This document shows positions 1 to 8,270 of a stretch of DNA of 34,710 nt, piece by piece. The stretch's first letter is position 1. Each line of letters opens with the position of its first letter. Position numbers and translations under genes: made by a program. A model generated the notes under the pieces. That model worked only from the letters and a program-made list of their open reading frames with translations. It searched no databases and was not told the DNA's origin. The stretch is from NCBI GenBank assembly GCA_001310375.1, contig BAXC01000043.1:1-34710 (forward strand). Reading direction: 5' to 3'. The stretch comes from Bacillus sp. JCM 19041. GTDB taxonomy: Bacteria > Bacillota > Bacilli > Bacillales > Bacillaceae_D.

Positions 1-16
1 TACGACAATCGCTGCT

Positions 17-521
17 CTATTTTTTTTCTTTTAATTCTTCAATATCAGGAGATCCAAGCGAATGATTCCAGTCAACCAGTTCAATCGTTTCACGATTTAA
101 TGTTTGATGAATTGCTTCTGCAAGTGTCGTTTGCTGAAGGGAAGACCGGTACGACTTCTCGGCTTTATAAAAGATCCTTTCGAATCGTTCGGATCCTGCT
201 TCCGCTGCTGTTGTTTCTGGAAAGACCCTTTGGATCAAACCCTCTGTTTGTAAAAAAGGTTTATCGCTTTCAATTGCATCAAATATATCAAGCATTGTAA
301 TCGAGTTTGGAGAACGAGCAAGAGAAAATCCCCCGCTATTTCCGGGGACACTGGTAATTAGGCGACTAACAACAAGTTTTCGCATGACTTTTTTTTAAAT
401 ATGAGGGAGAGACATTTAACCTAGTAGAAATGGTCTCGCTTTTGACATGTTGTTTGTCAGATTGAGTAGCAAGAATAACTAGAATACAGACTGCTTGCTC
501 AACCCCGCTTTTTATTTTCAT
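17..521 (-). CDS. Rrf2-family transcriptional regulator (one frameshift)
   Basis: This is a winged-helix repressor of the Rrf2 family, about 167 residues once repaired. The C-terminal frame shows the family signature: an LVVSRLITS recognition segment, a PGNSGGFSLAR wing, then ITMLDIFDAIE. The N-terminal helix-turn-helix lies upstream in the next frame, starting MKIKSGVEQAVCILVILA and running to SPSYLKK. It begins with ATG at 519-521 behind an AAGGAG ribosome site. The frames join if one base is removed from the eight-T run at 389-396. The three-cysteine cluster of IscR/NsrR is absent, so an Fe-S sensor is unlikely and the signal is unknown. It is divergent from the MBL-fold gene at 665, a plausible target. 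Family assignment is firm; the target is inferred. Confidence 0.85.
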
Positions 522-558
522 ATAATCGCTCCTTTCCTACAATAAGTTCTCGTAATTT

Positions 559-588
559 ACTATAAGATGAACATGTTTAGAAAAGCAA
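559..588 (-). promoter_or_regulatory. Possible sigma-A promoter of the Rrf2 gene
   Basis: On the minus strand TTGCTT (583-588) and TATAGT (559-564) are separated by 18 bases and lie 38 bases upstream of the reconstructed ATG at 521. Each hexamer departs from consensus, so this is a modest call. Confidence 0.3.
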
Positions 589-618
589 ATGGTTTTTCCT
601 CTATGAAAATATGGTAAG

Positions 619-632
619 TTACTAATAAGTAA
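619..632. promoter_or_regulatory. Small palindrome in the Rrf2/MBL intergenic region
   Basis: TTACT-AATA-AGTAA is a perfect 5-base inverted repeat inside a TAAGTT-rich stretch, 33 bases upstream of the MBL-fold start. It could be the operator of the divergent Rrf2 regulator; nothing in the sequence proves this. Confidence 0.25.
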
Positions 633-664
633 GTTGCTGCATTTGAAGAAGGGAGTTTTGAATT

Positions 665-1392
665 ATGCTTACGTTTATTGGCTGCGGTAGTGCTTTCCAT
701 ACAGAGTTAGGGAATAATGGAGCTTTCTTTAAGGCAGATAATGAGTTATGTATGATTGATTGTGGAAGTGCCACATTTCATCGTTTAATTGACTATCAAG
801 TTCTTAATAGAGTAAATCAAATAACCGTTTTAATGACACACCTTCATCCTGACCATATTGGTTCATTAGGTGATTTGATTTTCTATTCTTATTTCAAGAT
901 GGCACCCACGTTCGAGGCAAAGCTTACAGTACTTGCCCCTGAAGATGTTTTAGTGGAGGCTAAATCACTAATGAAAAAAATGGGTGTCGAAGACCAACAA
1001 GTCAACTGGTTAGAGATAGGTGAAGTTGGAATCTTCGGTCCTTATGACGTCACACCAGTTCGTGTGAGTCATGCAGATCAGTTAAACTGCTATGGCTATG
1101 AATTAAGATCAACAAAGGAATACATGTATTATAGCGGAGATGCAAATCAGATTCCTCAACCAATTTTGCAAAAGTTACTAAACAATGAGTACGATTGTTT
1201 TTTCAAGATACATCTTGGGCTGATTACCCGGGAAATGTGCACTTGTCGTTGAGGGAATTAACGGAACTTGTTCCTGATTATGCGCGCACAACTGTATGTT
1301 GCATGCATTTGGATAATGGTTTTGATTTAGCAAAAGCAAGAGCGAGAGGCTTTCAAGTAGCAACAGATTTCCTTATTTCTACTCAAAAGTGA
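665..1392 (+). CDS. MBL-fold (RNase Z-like) metallo-hydrolase (one frameshift)
   Basis: This is a metallo-beta-lactamase-fold hydrolase of about 242 residues. The metal-binding motif THLHPDHIG (HxHxDH) lies near residue 60. An early GCGSAFHTELGNNG strand resembles the start of the RNase Z/ElaC superfamily, SHADQ and YYSGDA supply the later metal ligands, and the C-terminal CCMHLDNG contributes the last histidine. The stop at 1252 is artificial: adding one T to the T6 run at 1198-1203 joins ...NNEYDC to FFQDTSWADYPGNVHLS. ATG 665 follows a GGGAG ribosome site. The substrate is unknown; tRNase, phosphodiesterase and lactonase relatives share this motif. It is divergent from the Rrf2 gene. Confidence 0.85.
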
Positions 1393-1418
1393 GGAAAAGC
1401 TGGTTCATGTCTCTTCCT

Positions 1419-1459
1419 AAAAAACGAAAGGACAGCCTTTATTCCGGGCTGTCCTTTCG
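1419..1459 (-). terminator. Bidirectional rho-independent terminator
   Basis: The 12-13 bp stem CGAAAGGACAGCC / GGGCTGTCCTTTCG has a short loop and a six-T tract on the minus strand. The TAA of the minus-strand gene (1439-1441) lies in the loop. It closes the ABC operon and probably also the convergent MBL-fold gene. Confidence 0.85.
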
Positions 1460-2601
1460 TGTGTAATAGAACTCAAAAGAATAATCGCCAGAAGGGTATC
1501 TGCCATCTGTATAACGTATGATACCTTCATGGATTTCTTCGTTAGTAACGGGATCGATCACAGTTACTTTTGCCAATTCATTGCCCGAGTTGTAAATAGC
1601 CGTGATAACATAGAGGAAACCGTTCGCTTGCTTTACTGTTAAAATGTCTTCTGTCTGAGGGGAATTATGCAATTCAGAGGCATTCATTTCATTAAGATCA
1701 ATCGTTAAATACCGTAAATCCTTGATTTGTTCGTCATATAGATGTTCAATAAAGATAATTTGCTTATCGTCTTGATATGCGCTAAACGATGAGTCTCATC
1801 TTCTTTTATTTGCGATCCAAGATCAATTGTATTTGTTTCAAAAGAATCATAGGAATATACGTTTAGCTCATTTGTACCCGTGTCCCAACCATAAACAGAC
1901 CAAGCTACATAGGGGGAAGGGCTAAAGTAAAGGCTGTCGTTAATGACATTTATATAGTTATCGTCATCATTTGGAAGAGTATAAAGAACTTGTTGGTCTG
2001 TTAAGGAATGTGTTGAACTATCAATTTCATATAATACAAGTTCGGTACTAGATAAGGTACTTTGCTCAACGAGCAGTAGTAACGTCTCTCCTTTCATCTG
2101 CATGTCGACGATAAAGGAGTAATATTGGTCTAATTCAATAGGTGTTGTAAATGAAAGTGTCTCTCCTGTTTCTTGTTCAAGCCAACTAACGGCAAGTTCG
2201 TTCGTTTTCGAACCATAGGCAGAAGGGTTTGGTAAATTAGCAGACACGATAAATGTGTCATCGATATAAAATGAGTGCTCAGCCTGTTTCCCTCGAAAGA
2301 AAGCACGATATTCAACCAACAGCTCATCTAATACTGGGTCAGAAAAAGTATCCAATTGTCTTAAACCAGATAAAGATTGCTTATCCTCATCAAATAAGTA
2401 AAATGGTTTGCTAAATCCATAATGATGAGCATAACCTTTAATCGTTAGATTTTCAAAAATATCTGTTGATCCAAATGAAGTGAGGTAAGAATAAGAAGGT
2501 GGTTCTTTTATAGCATCTTGATTCATTGTGGAAATCGCATGCCATGTGAAAACAATAAAAAGAAAGAATATAAGTGAAAGACTATACCAAAAACGCCCCA
2601 T
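1439..2601 (-). CDS. Membrane-anchored extracytoplasmic protein A of the ABC operon (one frameshift)
   Basis: About 387 residues after repair. An N-terminal membrane segment (RFWYSLSLIFFLFIVFTW, about residues 3-20) is followed by a long beta-rich domain with no cysteines, presumably outside the cell. The ATG at 2601 is preferred over an upstream GTG because AGGAAGGGG sits 9 bases before it. The frame breaks near 1784-1786; one extra base joins ...DETHR to SAYQDDKQIIFIEHLY and on to the C-terminus. It is paralogous to the protein at 4511-5688: same size, and both share a block with PxLDxxxxxxRxxFRGK. It is the last gene of the ABC operon. I do not recognise a named family; its role as a sensing or lid domain of the transporter is inference. 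Confidence 0.7.
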
Positions 2602-2617
2602 AGCTTTGAACCCCTTC

Positions 2618-3433
2618 CTAAACACTAATTTTTTTCACAAGTAAATAAAAGGATAAAACGATTGCTAGTGCACTAAATACAAAGCCAAGAATTAGGGCTA
2701 TAACAAAAAGTTCAGAGGAATATAAAAAGCGATCTAATAAAACAATGGATGCAATAGAAGTGCAACCAACCACAGCTATATAAGCAATCGCAATAAAAAC
2801 TCCTTTTACTCGGAAGGAGCGTTCCAATAAAACAATAAGAAAAAGCGTAAATAATAAAAGTGCCAGTAGGGTCATTGTGATACTAGTATGAACTATCATC
2901 GGGACCGTTGGACCATATAACCAATTTGTTGAATATAAAAGTGAAAAAGAAGAAGCTTCAATTAATTGATTGGGTAAGTGCATAGAAAGCAACTTCGTCT
3001 GAAGTGGTACAAATGCAAGTTGAGAAGCAAAAAGGGTAAGCAGCATCACCACAATAGCACTGAACTTTGCAGCATAAATTGTCATTCGATGAATCGGCAT
3101 AAGCAAAAGTCGGTAAATAAAAAGATGTTTCCCAAACCAATCTCTGTACCAAATAAAAATAGAATAGCCAATAATTGTTATAAAAACGAGCATAAAAGAA
3201 CCTAAATAGAAGGGAGAGTTGTTGGCTATTGTATAAAGTGAGATTGGCCCCCAATCGACAGCAAATGTCTCGATAGTGCCGCCACTTCGCAATTCTTCAG
3301 CGAGAAATGTATGAAGTCGATATTGATAGAAAAAGACAATAATAAATTGAAGCAATGCATATAAGCCAATAGCGCTAAGGAAAAAAGGCATGACACGCCT
3401 TAATTCAAAGTGTGTTAACTTAAGATAGTTCAA
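2618..3433 (-). CDS. ABC transporter permease A (ABC-2-like)
   Basis: This is an intact 271-residue integral membrane protein with about six hydrophobic segments. It is paralogous to the permease at 5688-6505: both carry IWYRDWFGK, IYRLLxxP and LLERSFRxKG. The start is a TTG at 3431-3433 that overlaps the TGA of the ATPase gene (3430-3432), with GAGGTG 8 bases upstream, so translation is probably coupled. It should form the transmembrane channel with the ATPase at 3430-4118. The next gene begins within 20 bases of its stop. Transport function is clear from composition and context; the substrate is unknown. Confidence 0.75.
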   Translation of the reverse strand: MNYLKLTHFELRRVMPFFLSAIGLYALLQFIIVFFYQYRLHTFLAEELRSGGTIETFAVDWGPISLYTIANNSPFYLGSFMLVFITIIGYSIFIWYRDWFGKHLFIYRLLLMPIHRMTIYAAKFSAIVVMLLTLFASQLAFVPLQTKLLSMHLPNQLIEASSFSLLYSTNWLYGPTVPMIVHTSITMTLLALLLFTLFLIVLLERSFRVKGVFIAIAYIAVVGCTSIASIVLLDRFLYSSELFVIALILGFVFSALAIVLSFYLLVKKISV

Positions 3434-4118
3434 GGCTGATACACCTCACGCATAACGTCTTCGATCGATTTTCCTTCTTGAAGACGCATTTCTTCGGTTT
3501 TAAATTCCTTCAGTATGACCCCTTCATCTAGAAAAACCGCTTTGTCAATTAAATGTTCAATGTCCTTAATTTCATGAGTTGTTATTAAAACCCCACGATC
3601 TTCTAAAAATCCGCTAGAAAATAAATTCGTAATTTGCTCTCTACTAAATATATCAATGCCAGAGAAGGCTCATCCATTAGAATATAGCGAACGTCTAAGG
3701 AAAGCCCGAGAAGTAGATTTACCTTCGCAGTATTCCCTTTTGATAAATCGCCAATTTTAGTCGTGCGATCTAATTTAAAAAACAATAGAAGTTCTTCTGC
3801 TCGCTTGTCATTCCAACTCCTATAGAAATCGCGCATAAAGATAATGGCATCATTGATCGTCATTGAAGGGGGCATAGGAATGGCGTCAGGAATAAACGTA
3901 ATTAATTCATAACTTTTTGGTTTAAGAGGTTCTCCATCAATCGTAATTGTTCCACCACTCTTAGGAGTTAAATTCGTAATGATTTTTAAGATCGTTGTTT
4001 TACCGACACCGTTAATCCCTATTAAACACGTAATTTCTCCTGGAAGCGCAGTAAAAGATACATCATGGAGTACTTTTTTTCGACCATATTTTTTTGAGAC
4101 GCCTTTTACTTCAATCAT
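3430..4118 (-). CDS. ABC transporter ATP-binding protein, YtrB/BcrA-like (one frameshift)
   Basis: About 229 residues after repair, typical of stand-alone drug or antibiotic-response ATPases. Visible motifs are Walker A GINGVGKTT (about 34-42), a degenerate signature LSKGN, Walker B YILMDEP, and an H-loop ITTHEI. One missing T near 3665 breaks the frame just after Walker B; the other frame continues FSGIDIFSREQ to SIEDVMREVYQP. ATG 4118 overlaps the end of the GntR gene and has AAGGAGG 9 bases upstream. It is the only ATPase in an operon with two permeases, so it must serve both or a heterodimer of them. Confidence 0.85.
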
Positions 4119-4491
4119 GTTGATGATCCTCCTTATTGTAACGCTGTTTCATGAGATCAATGACCTCATCTAGTGGAACGTTAATACTACGAATGGATTG
4201 CAGAAATGTATCGACAGACTCATGAATGAGTTCGGCTCGAATCGCGTCGAGTATATTTTGATCAAACGTGATACGACTTGGTTTGTTTCGTTCAGTATGG
4301 ATCAACAATGCATCCTCCATTTCTTTATAAGCTCGTTGCGCAGTGTTTGGGTTAATCTTCAAAAGAGCGCCAAGTTCTCGTCGAGAGGGGATTTCCTCAC
4401 CAGCGGTAAGTTGGCCAGTTACGATTTGTTCTTTAAAGTAGCGAATAACTTGTATATAAACAGGTTCACGATTATTAAAATGAATTTTCAT
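4111..4491 (-). CDS. GntR-family regulator, YtrA subfamily
   Basis: This is an intact 126-residue protein. The N-terminal GntR winged helix reads PVYIQVIRYFKEQIVTGQL, EEIPSRRELGALLKINPNT, AQRAYKEME; only about 45 residues follow it. That short tail is the hallmark of the YtrA subfamily, whose members usually control ABC exporters encoded beside them. ATG 4491 follows GGGAG. It is unusual in lying inside the operon, between the two permease/ectodomain pairs, and its stop overlaps the ATPase start. The likely operator is the inverted repeat over the operon promoter at 6555-6576. B. subtilis ytr genes respond to wall-acting antibiotics; a similar inducer here is inference. Confidence 0.85.
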   Translation of the reverse strand: MKIHFNNREPVYIQVIRYFKEQIVTGQLTAGEEIPSRRELGALLKINPNTAQRAYKEMEDALLIHTERNKPSRITFDQNILDAIRAELIHESVDTFLQSIRSINVPLDEVIDLMKQRYNKEDHQHD

Positions 4492-4510
4492 GGTATTGCT
4501 CCCTTCTCGC

Positions 4511-5688
4511 CTACATGCTCTTTAAAACTTGGAATGAGAAGTTGACATTTTGTTGTGACGGTCTCATTTCTCCTGTGTAGAGTATTTCTTCATCATCAAG
4601 ACCAATGGCATAAAGTGTGAATCTTGTCTGCGAATTAACGGGTGTTTCATTAGTAAGAATATAAAGTACTTGATCATCGACATGAAAAAGCTGAATATAA
4701 TCATCGTTCAATTGAAAAGGCGAAGGAAATGATACTACAAGCTCAAGTTGTTCTGGCGTTTGTTTTTCCCATTCGTATAAGGAGGTCGTTTCAGTATCAT
4801 ATGAAATAAACTGTAGTCCTTCCCCATTCTCAGCAATTTCATAAGTCTGTTGCGGATCGGAGTCAAGTGTTGTAAGAGAAGCATTTTCGAGATCGAATAT
4901 GGCGTAACGAGCGTCTGCCTCTGTTTCATCGTCGAGAGTTAACACTGCTGTCTCTTGCATTGGAAACAAATCAACCACGTTATTGTTGCTGATGCATGAT
5001 CATTTGGTAACAAGTCATCAAGAAATACCGTTTCGATGACATTATTTGTTTTCAAGTCGACAGCATAATAGACAAACCTTTCCTCATTTTCATGAACGTC
5101 ATGCTGTTCGTTATAGAAATGTGAAGAGAGGGATGCGATAAAGAAGAATGTATTGTTCTTTATGTATCCATCTACAAACCAACTGTAATCAACATCTCTT
5201 GGGCTTTCTAAGCGTAAACTATTTTTCTGGTTGTCATCCATTGAGGCACTCGTTACGACGGTATGATTTGAACGTGAAACAGGGTCATATTCCTCATGAA
5301 CAACGGCTATAAAGTCTTCATCTTTTGCAACGAGCGGTTGGTAATAATGCTTCCCGCGAAATAATGAGCGATGTTTAAACATAATTCGGTCAAGTTCTGG
5401 TTGTCCAGTTGAATCGTAACGTTCAAAAATCGAAAGTGGTTCACTGTATTGAATCGTGCCACCAGGAGCCTCAAATAAGTAAGAATTATTCGCTAGTGCA
5501 TTATGCTGTTGCAGTGAACCAGATAAATATAAGTTATTCAAGTAAGTGCTGTCCCCATTAATGGTAGTCCATTCAAACGGCTCTTTTTCAAGCTTTGTTT
5601 CTTTAGTTTGGTGTACATAAAATAAGGAGATAATGACAGATAAAGCGACGAAAAAAGCAAAAAGGAAACCGTATCGTTTAAAGTTCAT
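4511..5688 (-). CDS. Membrane-anchored extracytoplasmic protein B of the ABC operon (one frameshift)
   Basis: About 392 residues after repair. A single N-terminal membrane segment (YGFLFAFFVALSVIISLFYV, residues 5-24) is followed by a beta-rich, acidic outer domain. ATG 5686-5688 overlaps the TAA of the upstream permease. The frame breaks in 4976-4995; the continuing frame reads NNNVVDLFPMQETAVLTL and ends in FSFQVLKSM. It is paralogous to the protein at 1439-2601 (shared RxxFRGK block, same length and topology). No known catalytic motif is seen. It could be an accessory receptor for the permease; that is inference from context. Confidence 0.7.
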
Positions 5689-6505
5689 TATACTGTCACC
5701 TTCTTCTGTAAGTAATAAATACTTAACCAAATGGATAAAACAAGGGTTGTAACACTAGTTGCTGCGATGGCTAAAAGCGTTTCAGAGAAATAGAGATAAG
5801 TTGAACTAATTTCAAGAATACTTATAAACACCGTAAATAGTAACGTTATGTAGATCACACCAAACACGAATCCTTTTAATCGAAAACTACGTTCTAATAA
5901 AATTGCTGTAAAGACAACACTTAAAAAAGTAAAACCAAGCCCATATACAAGGACAAATAGTATTGGAGTGGGTGGGATAAACACACTGAAAATCCCTCCG
6001 TATTGAATTACGGACGTAAGGGTTAACGGCTCAAAGAAAATGTCAGGTGGAAAAATTGAGGATACAATGGTGATGCCAGCAATGATTAGGATAATCTGCA
6101 GCGCGACTAATCCAAGTACTAATGAAAAATTGTTATTAATTTTGCGAAATATAGCGAGGCTCGGTTTGCCGGTAGCATTAGTAGGCGATAGATGACGGTG
6201 TTTTTACCAAACCAGTCTCGATACCAAATTAATAACATATAGATAAGCAGTACAGCGACAGATAACATAATGGAACCAATAATCGGTAAGGAGTTAAATA
6301 ATTCTGCGCCATCAAAAGAAAAATCTTGACCTAGTTGGCTTACTGTTAAGCCTTGTTGTTGTGCTGACACTTCTAAATCAGCTATCCTATTACGAGAAGA
6401 TCTCCAAACAGAGATCAATTGAATTGCAGACACAAGAAAAATTAATAAAACATAAGCTTTCCAAATGCGTTTCATTTCAAAGTGTAGCAGTTTTAATAAG
6501 GCCAT
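5688..6505 (-). CDS. ABC transporter permease B (ABC-2-like, one frameshift)
   Basis: First gene of the six-gene operon, about 272 residues after repair, the same length as permease A. Shared blocks are LIWYRDWFGK, VIYRLLMLP and LLERSFRLKG. The frame breaks at the four-T run 6140-6143 (plus strand). The other frame continues NNNFSLVLGLVALQ through SVFIPPTPILF and meets the downstream fragment. ATG 6505 has GGAGGAGGG 6 bases upstream. The operon promoter lies at 6561-6590. With permease A it may form a heterodimeric channel energised by the single ATPase. Confidence 0.75.
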
Positions 6506-6524
6506 TCGAATCCCTCCTCCGATG

Positions 6525-6546
6525 TGTGTATTAAGTAATTCACACA
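6525..6546. promoter_or_regulatory. Inverted repeat TGTGT-N12-ACACA in the ABC operon leader
   Basis: It lies between the promoter and the ribosome site of permease B. It has the same 5-N12-5 geometry as the repeat at 6555-6576 but different arms. It could be a second regulator site or chance in an AT-rich leader. Confidence 0.3.
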
Positions 6547-6554
6547 GTCTTTAT

Positions 6555-6576
6555 GTATGTACTATATGATTCATAC
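6555..6576. promoter_or_regulatory. Candidate GntR/YtrA operator GTATG-N12-CATAC
   Basis: This 22-base inverted repeat (16 of 22 positions symmetric) covers the -10 and part of the spacer of the ABC operon promoter, the expected place for a repressor. The operon encodes its own YtrA-type GntR regulator. Assignment to that protein is inference. Confidence 0.45.
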
Positions 6577-6590
6577 ACTTCGATTGTCAA
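6561..6590 (-). promoter_or_regulatory. Sigma-A promoter of the ABC operon
   Basis: On the minus strand a perfect TTGACA (6585-6590) and TATAGT (6561-6566) are separated by 18 bases. The initiation point should fall near 6554, leaving a leader of about 50 bases before ATG 6505. Confidence 0.65.
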
Positions 6591-6882
6591 TAAGTATTTT
6601 GAAAAATGTGTTTTTCGAATGAAAACAATCGGGAAAACATATATTTATATGAAGAGGTTTTAACTAATTGGAAAGCGGGAATCTTATTACTACCTAATTT
6701 GCCCAACCTTGTTTTTGTAAAATTTCGTAGGCAAGGGAAAGAAATTGTCGTACACTAGGGATACTATCTTCACTGATGCGACAACAGGATAACGGAGGAC
6801 AAGACATCGCTCTCGTGGGAATGAATAGGAGGGAGGCTGTTTTGGGAGGGCAACGAGCAATCGTTAAAAAACAGCTGAAAGA
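6591..6882. other. Unassigned stretch between the ABC operon and the NYN gene
   Basis: No confident gene is seen. A plus-strand frame 6776-6886 (36 residues, overlapping the NYN start by ATGA) and a minus-strand frame ending at 6694 (C-terminus SVRQFLSLAYEILQKQGWAN) both look coding-like in part, but neither has a good ribosome site. An upstream frameshift in one of them cannot be excluded. Confidence 0.3.
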
Positions 6883-7725
6883 ATGAGCAGAGTTCAGAGA
6901 GATAATCGAACAAATGCATTTAGAACAACAGAGCATAGTAATGTAGCGATTTTTGTTGATTATGATAATGTTTATTGGACATTAATGAATCGGTATAATC
7001 ATAATCCAAACCACGAGACAGAAGAAAAGAACTTGTTTAACTGCTTGTGGGACAGATACGGACAAAATCAAGTAAGGACATTTCGTGCTTATGCTGATTT
7101 TCAGCGTATTCGCTCCAGTTTAACAGATCTACAAAAACAACGGGTTCAGATTCGCCATGTATATTCAAATGATAAAGAAGGCGATTCCCGTAAAAATTCA
7201 TCCGACATTGAGTTATGTATTGATGCAATTGAGAGTACGTATAAAGATGAGAACATTTCTTGTTATGTATTTGTTACTGCTGATAGTGACATGGTTCCAA
7301 TTATGAGCAGGTTGATGTATAAAGGGAAACGAGTAGAATTATATTATCTTTCAGAAGCGGCTCCAAAACATACAGATATTACAAATTACTCTCATTACAG
7401 TGAGGATTTACGAGAATTTCTCCAGCTAGAAATAAAAGAATACCATTTGGAATCCTATAAGATTGATGCACTTCGATTTATAGATGAATGGGAAAATCGA
7501 TTTGGTTCTGAAAATGAATTGTATTTAGGAGCTCCATGGCTTCGAAACCAATTCTCTATCAAATTCGGAATCCCGGCAAATTCTGCTAGTGAACTAATCG
7601 ATTTATTGAAAGTGGAGAAATTGATTGGATCAGAGAATAAAGAATTAAAAAACGGAGATGTCAAACCAAGTCTAGCGTTAACAGAACAAGGGCGCAACTG
7701 GATTGCACCCTTATCTAGAGCGTAA
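6883..7725 (+). CDS. NYN-domain (PIN-like) protein with C-terminal winged-helix-like region
   Basis: Intact, 280 residues. The N-terminal half is a NYN/LabA-type nuclease fold: IFVDYDNVYW gives the first acidic pair, SDIELCIDAI the second, and VFVTADSDMVPIM the third. This matches the conserved Asp set of NYN ribonucleases. The C-terminal 90 residues (GAPWLRNQFSIKFG, SASELIDLLKVEKLI) resemble an OST-HTH or winged-helix RNA-binding module. An RNA-processing role is therefore likely, with an unknown target. The ribosome site before ATG 6883 is weak. It stands alone; the next 545 bases hold no gene. Confidence 0.75.
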   Translation: MSRVQRDNRTNAFRTTEHSNVAIFVDYDNVYWTLMNRYNHNPNHETEEKNLFNCLWDRYGQNQVRTFRAYADFQRIRSSLTDLQKQRVQIRHVYSNDKEGDSRKNSSDIELCIDAIESTYKDENISCYVFVTADSDMVPIMSRLMYKGKRVELYYLSEAAPKHTDITNYSHYSEDLREFLQLEIKEYHLESYKIDALRFIDEWENRFGSENELYLGAPWLRNQFSIKFGIPANSASELIDLLKVEKLIGSENKELKNGDVKPSLALTEQGRNWIAPLSRA

Positions 7726-7763
7726 TTTAGAGAAATAGAGGAATGTTTGTCGAATCTTAAGGG

Positions 7764-7792
7764 TTGACTTGTAGATAAGTCTCTCATATTAT
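7764..7792 (+). promoter_or_regulatory. Near-consensus sigma-A promoter
   Basis: TTGACT (7764-7769), a 17-base spacer, and TATTAT (7787-7792). No open reading frame follows; a strong hairpin terminator lies about 60 bases beyond the expected start site. Confidence 0.65.
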
Positions 7793-7797
7793 AGTGG

Positions 7798-7816
7798 TAG
7801 ACAAATGATTCGTTAT
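7798..7816 (+). repeat. Copy 1 of a TAGACAAAT..TTCGTTAT direct repeat
   Basis: TAGACAAAT-GA-TTCGTTAT recurs at 7840-7855 as TAGACAAATTCGTTAT, 42 bases downstream, at the very start of the predicted transcript. Confidence 0.5.
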
Positions 7817-7887
7817 TATTCGCTAAAACATTAATGCGTTAGACAAATTCGTTATGAGAGGCAAGGACATACCTTGTCTCTTTTTAT
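7799..7887 (+). ncRNA. Candidate small RNA or orphan leader RNA
   Basis: A strong promoter (7764-7792) predicts a start near 7799. An 11-bp stem, 7856-7866 with 7872-7882 and loop ACATA, is followed by a T-rich tract and ends the transcript at about 7885-7890. The 90-base product has no open frame with a ribosome site. It contains two copies of TAGACAAAT/TTCGTTAT. It may be a trans-acting RNA, or a leader that attenuates transcription toward nagZ 380 bases downstream. I do not recognise an Rfam family. Confidence 0.4.
7840..7855 (+). repeat. Copy 2 of the TAGACAAATTCGTTAT repeat
   Basis: It sits directly before the terminator stem (7856 onward) of the candidate RNA and lacks the GA found in the middle of copy 1. 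Confidence 0.5.
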
Positions 7888-7962
7888 ATGTCTTTTTTCT
7901 CTTTACTATTTATCTGATTCCCAAATTTGCAGAATCTAAACCTCTGAAATAAATATATTGTC

Positions 7963-7999
7963 AAAAAAACTGTCATGCTATTTTTAGGGACAGTTTTTT
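7963..7999. terminator. Bidirectional terminator-like hairpin
   Basis: AAAAAAACTGTC and GACAGTTTTTT form a 12-bp A/T-flanked stem with a 14-base loop. It gives T tracts in both directions and isolates the candidate RNA from the nagZ operon. Confidence 0.55.
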
Positions 8000-8117
8000 A
8001 TTTTCAAAAAATACTGTTCAATGTTATGATCATCTGGTATATTTGTTATTACATTATTTATATTTGTAGCATACGTATTTAATTATTTGTTCGAACTATT
8101 TGTTAGTTAATTCATTT

Positions 8118-8131
8118 CGAAAGCGCTTTAT
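8118..8131. promoter_or_regulatory. Probable CcpA cre site
   Basis: CGAAAGCGCTTTAT contains the GAAAGCGCTTT core of catabolite-responsive elements, about 150 bases upstream of nagZ. It suggests glucose repression of the sugar-scavenging operon. Confidence 0.6.
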
Positions 8132-8270
8132 TTAAGGGGTTTTCTAGTTCCTTAGAATTTTTGTTAAAAGAGTTAGTGGGTTTTTAAATAGTATAAGGCA
8201 TGGAGTGAGGGGACAAGGAATAGACTTCTATTACACATTCTTGAGTAATGTTAAGAAAGAAGGAATGGTT

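Larger units (their letters stand above)
7891..8270. other. Non-coding leader region of the nagZ operon
   Basis: AT-rich, with no gene seen. It holds a hairpin at 7963-7999 and a cre-like site at 8118-8131. An extension of the nagZ frame back to 8205 exists, but the ribosome site favours 8271. Confidence 0.5.

Noticed and set aside
6694..6936. Minus-strand 80-residue frame overlapping the NYN gene start
   Set aside because: Cys/Ser-rich N-terminal half, no ribosome site, antisense overlap; only the last 25 residues look protein-like.
8205..8270. Longer N-terminus of NagZ
   Set aside because: No ribosome site for the upstream GTG, and the added residues do not form a signal peptide; AAGGA precedes ATG 8271.
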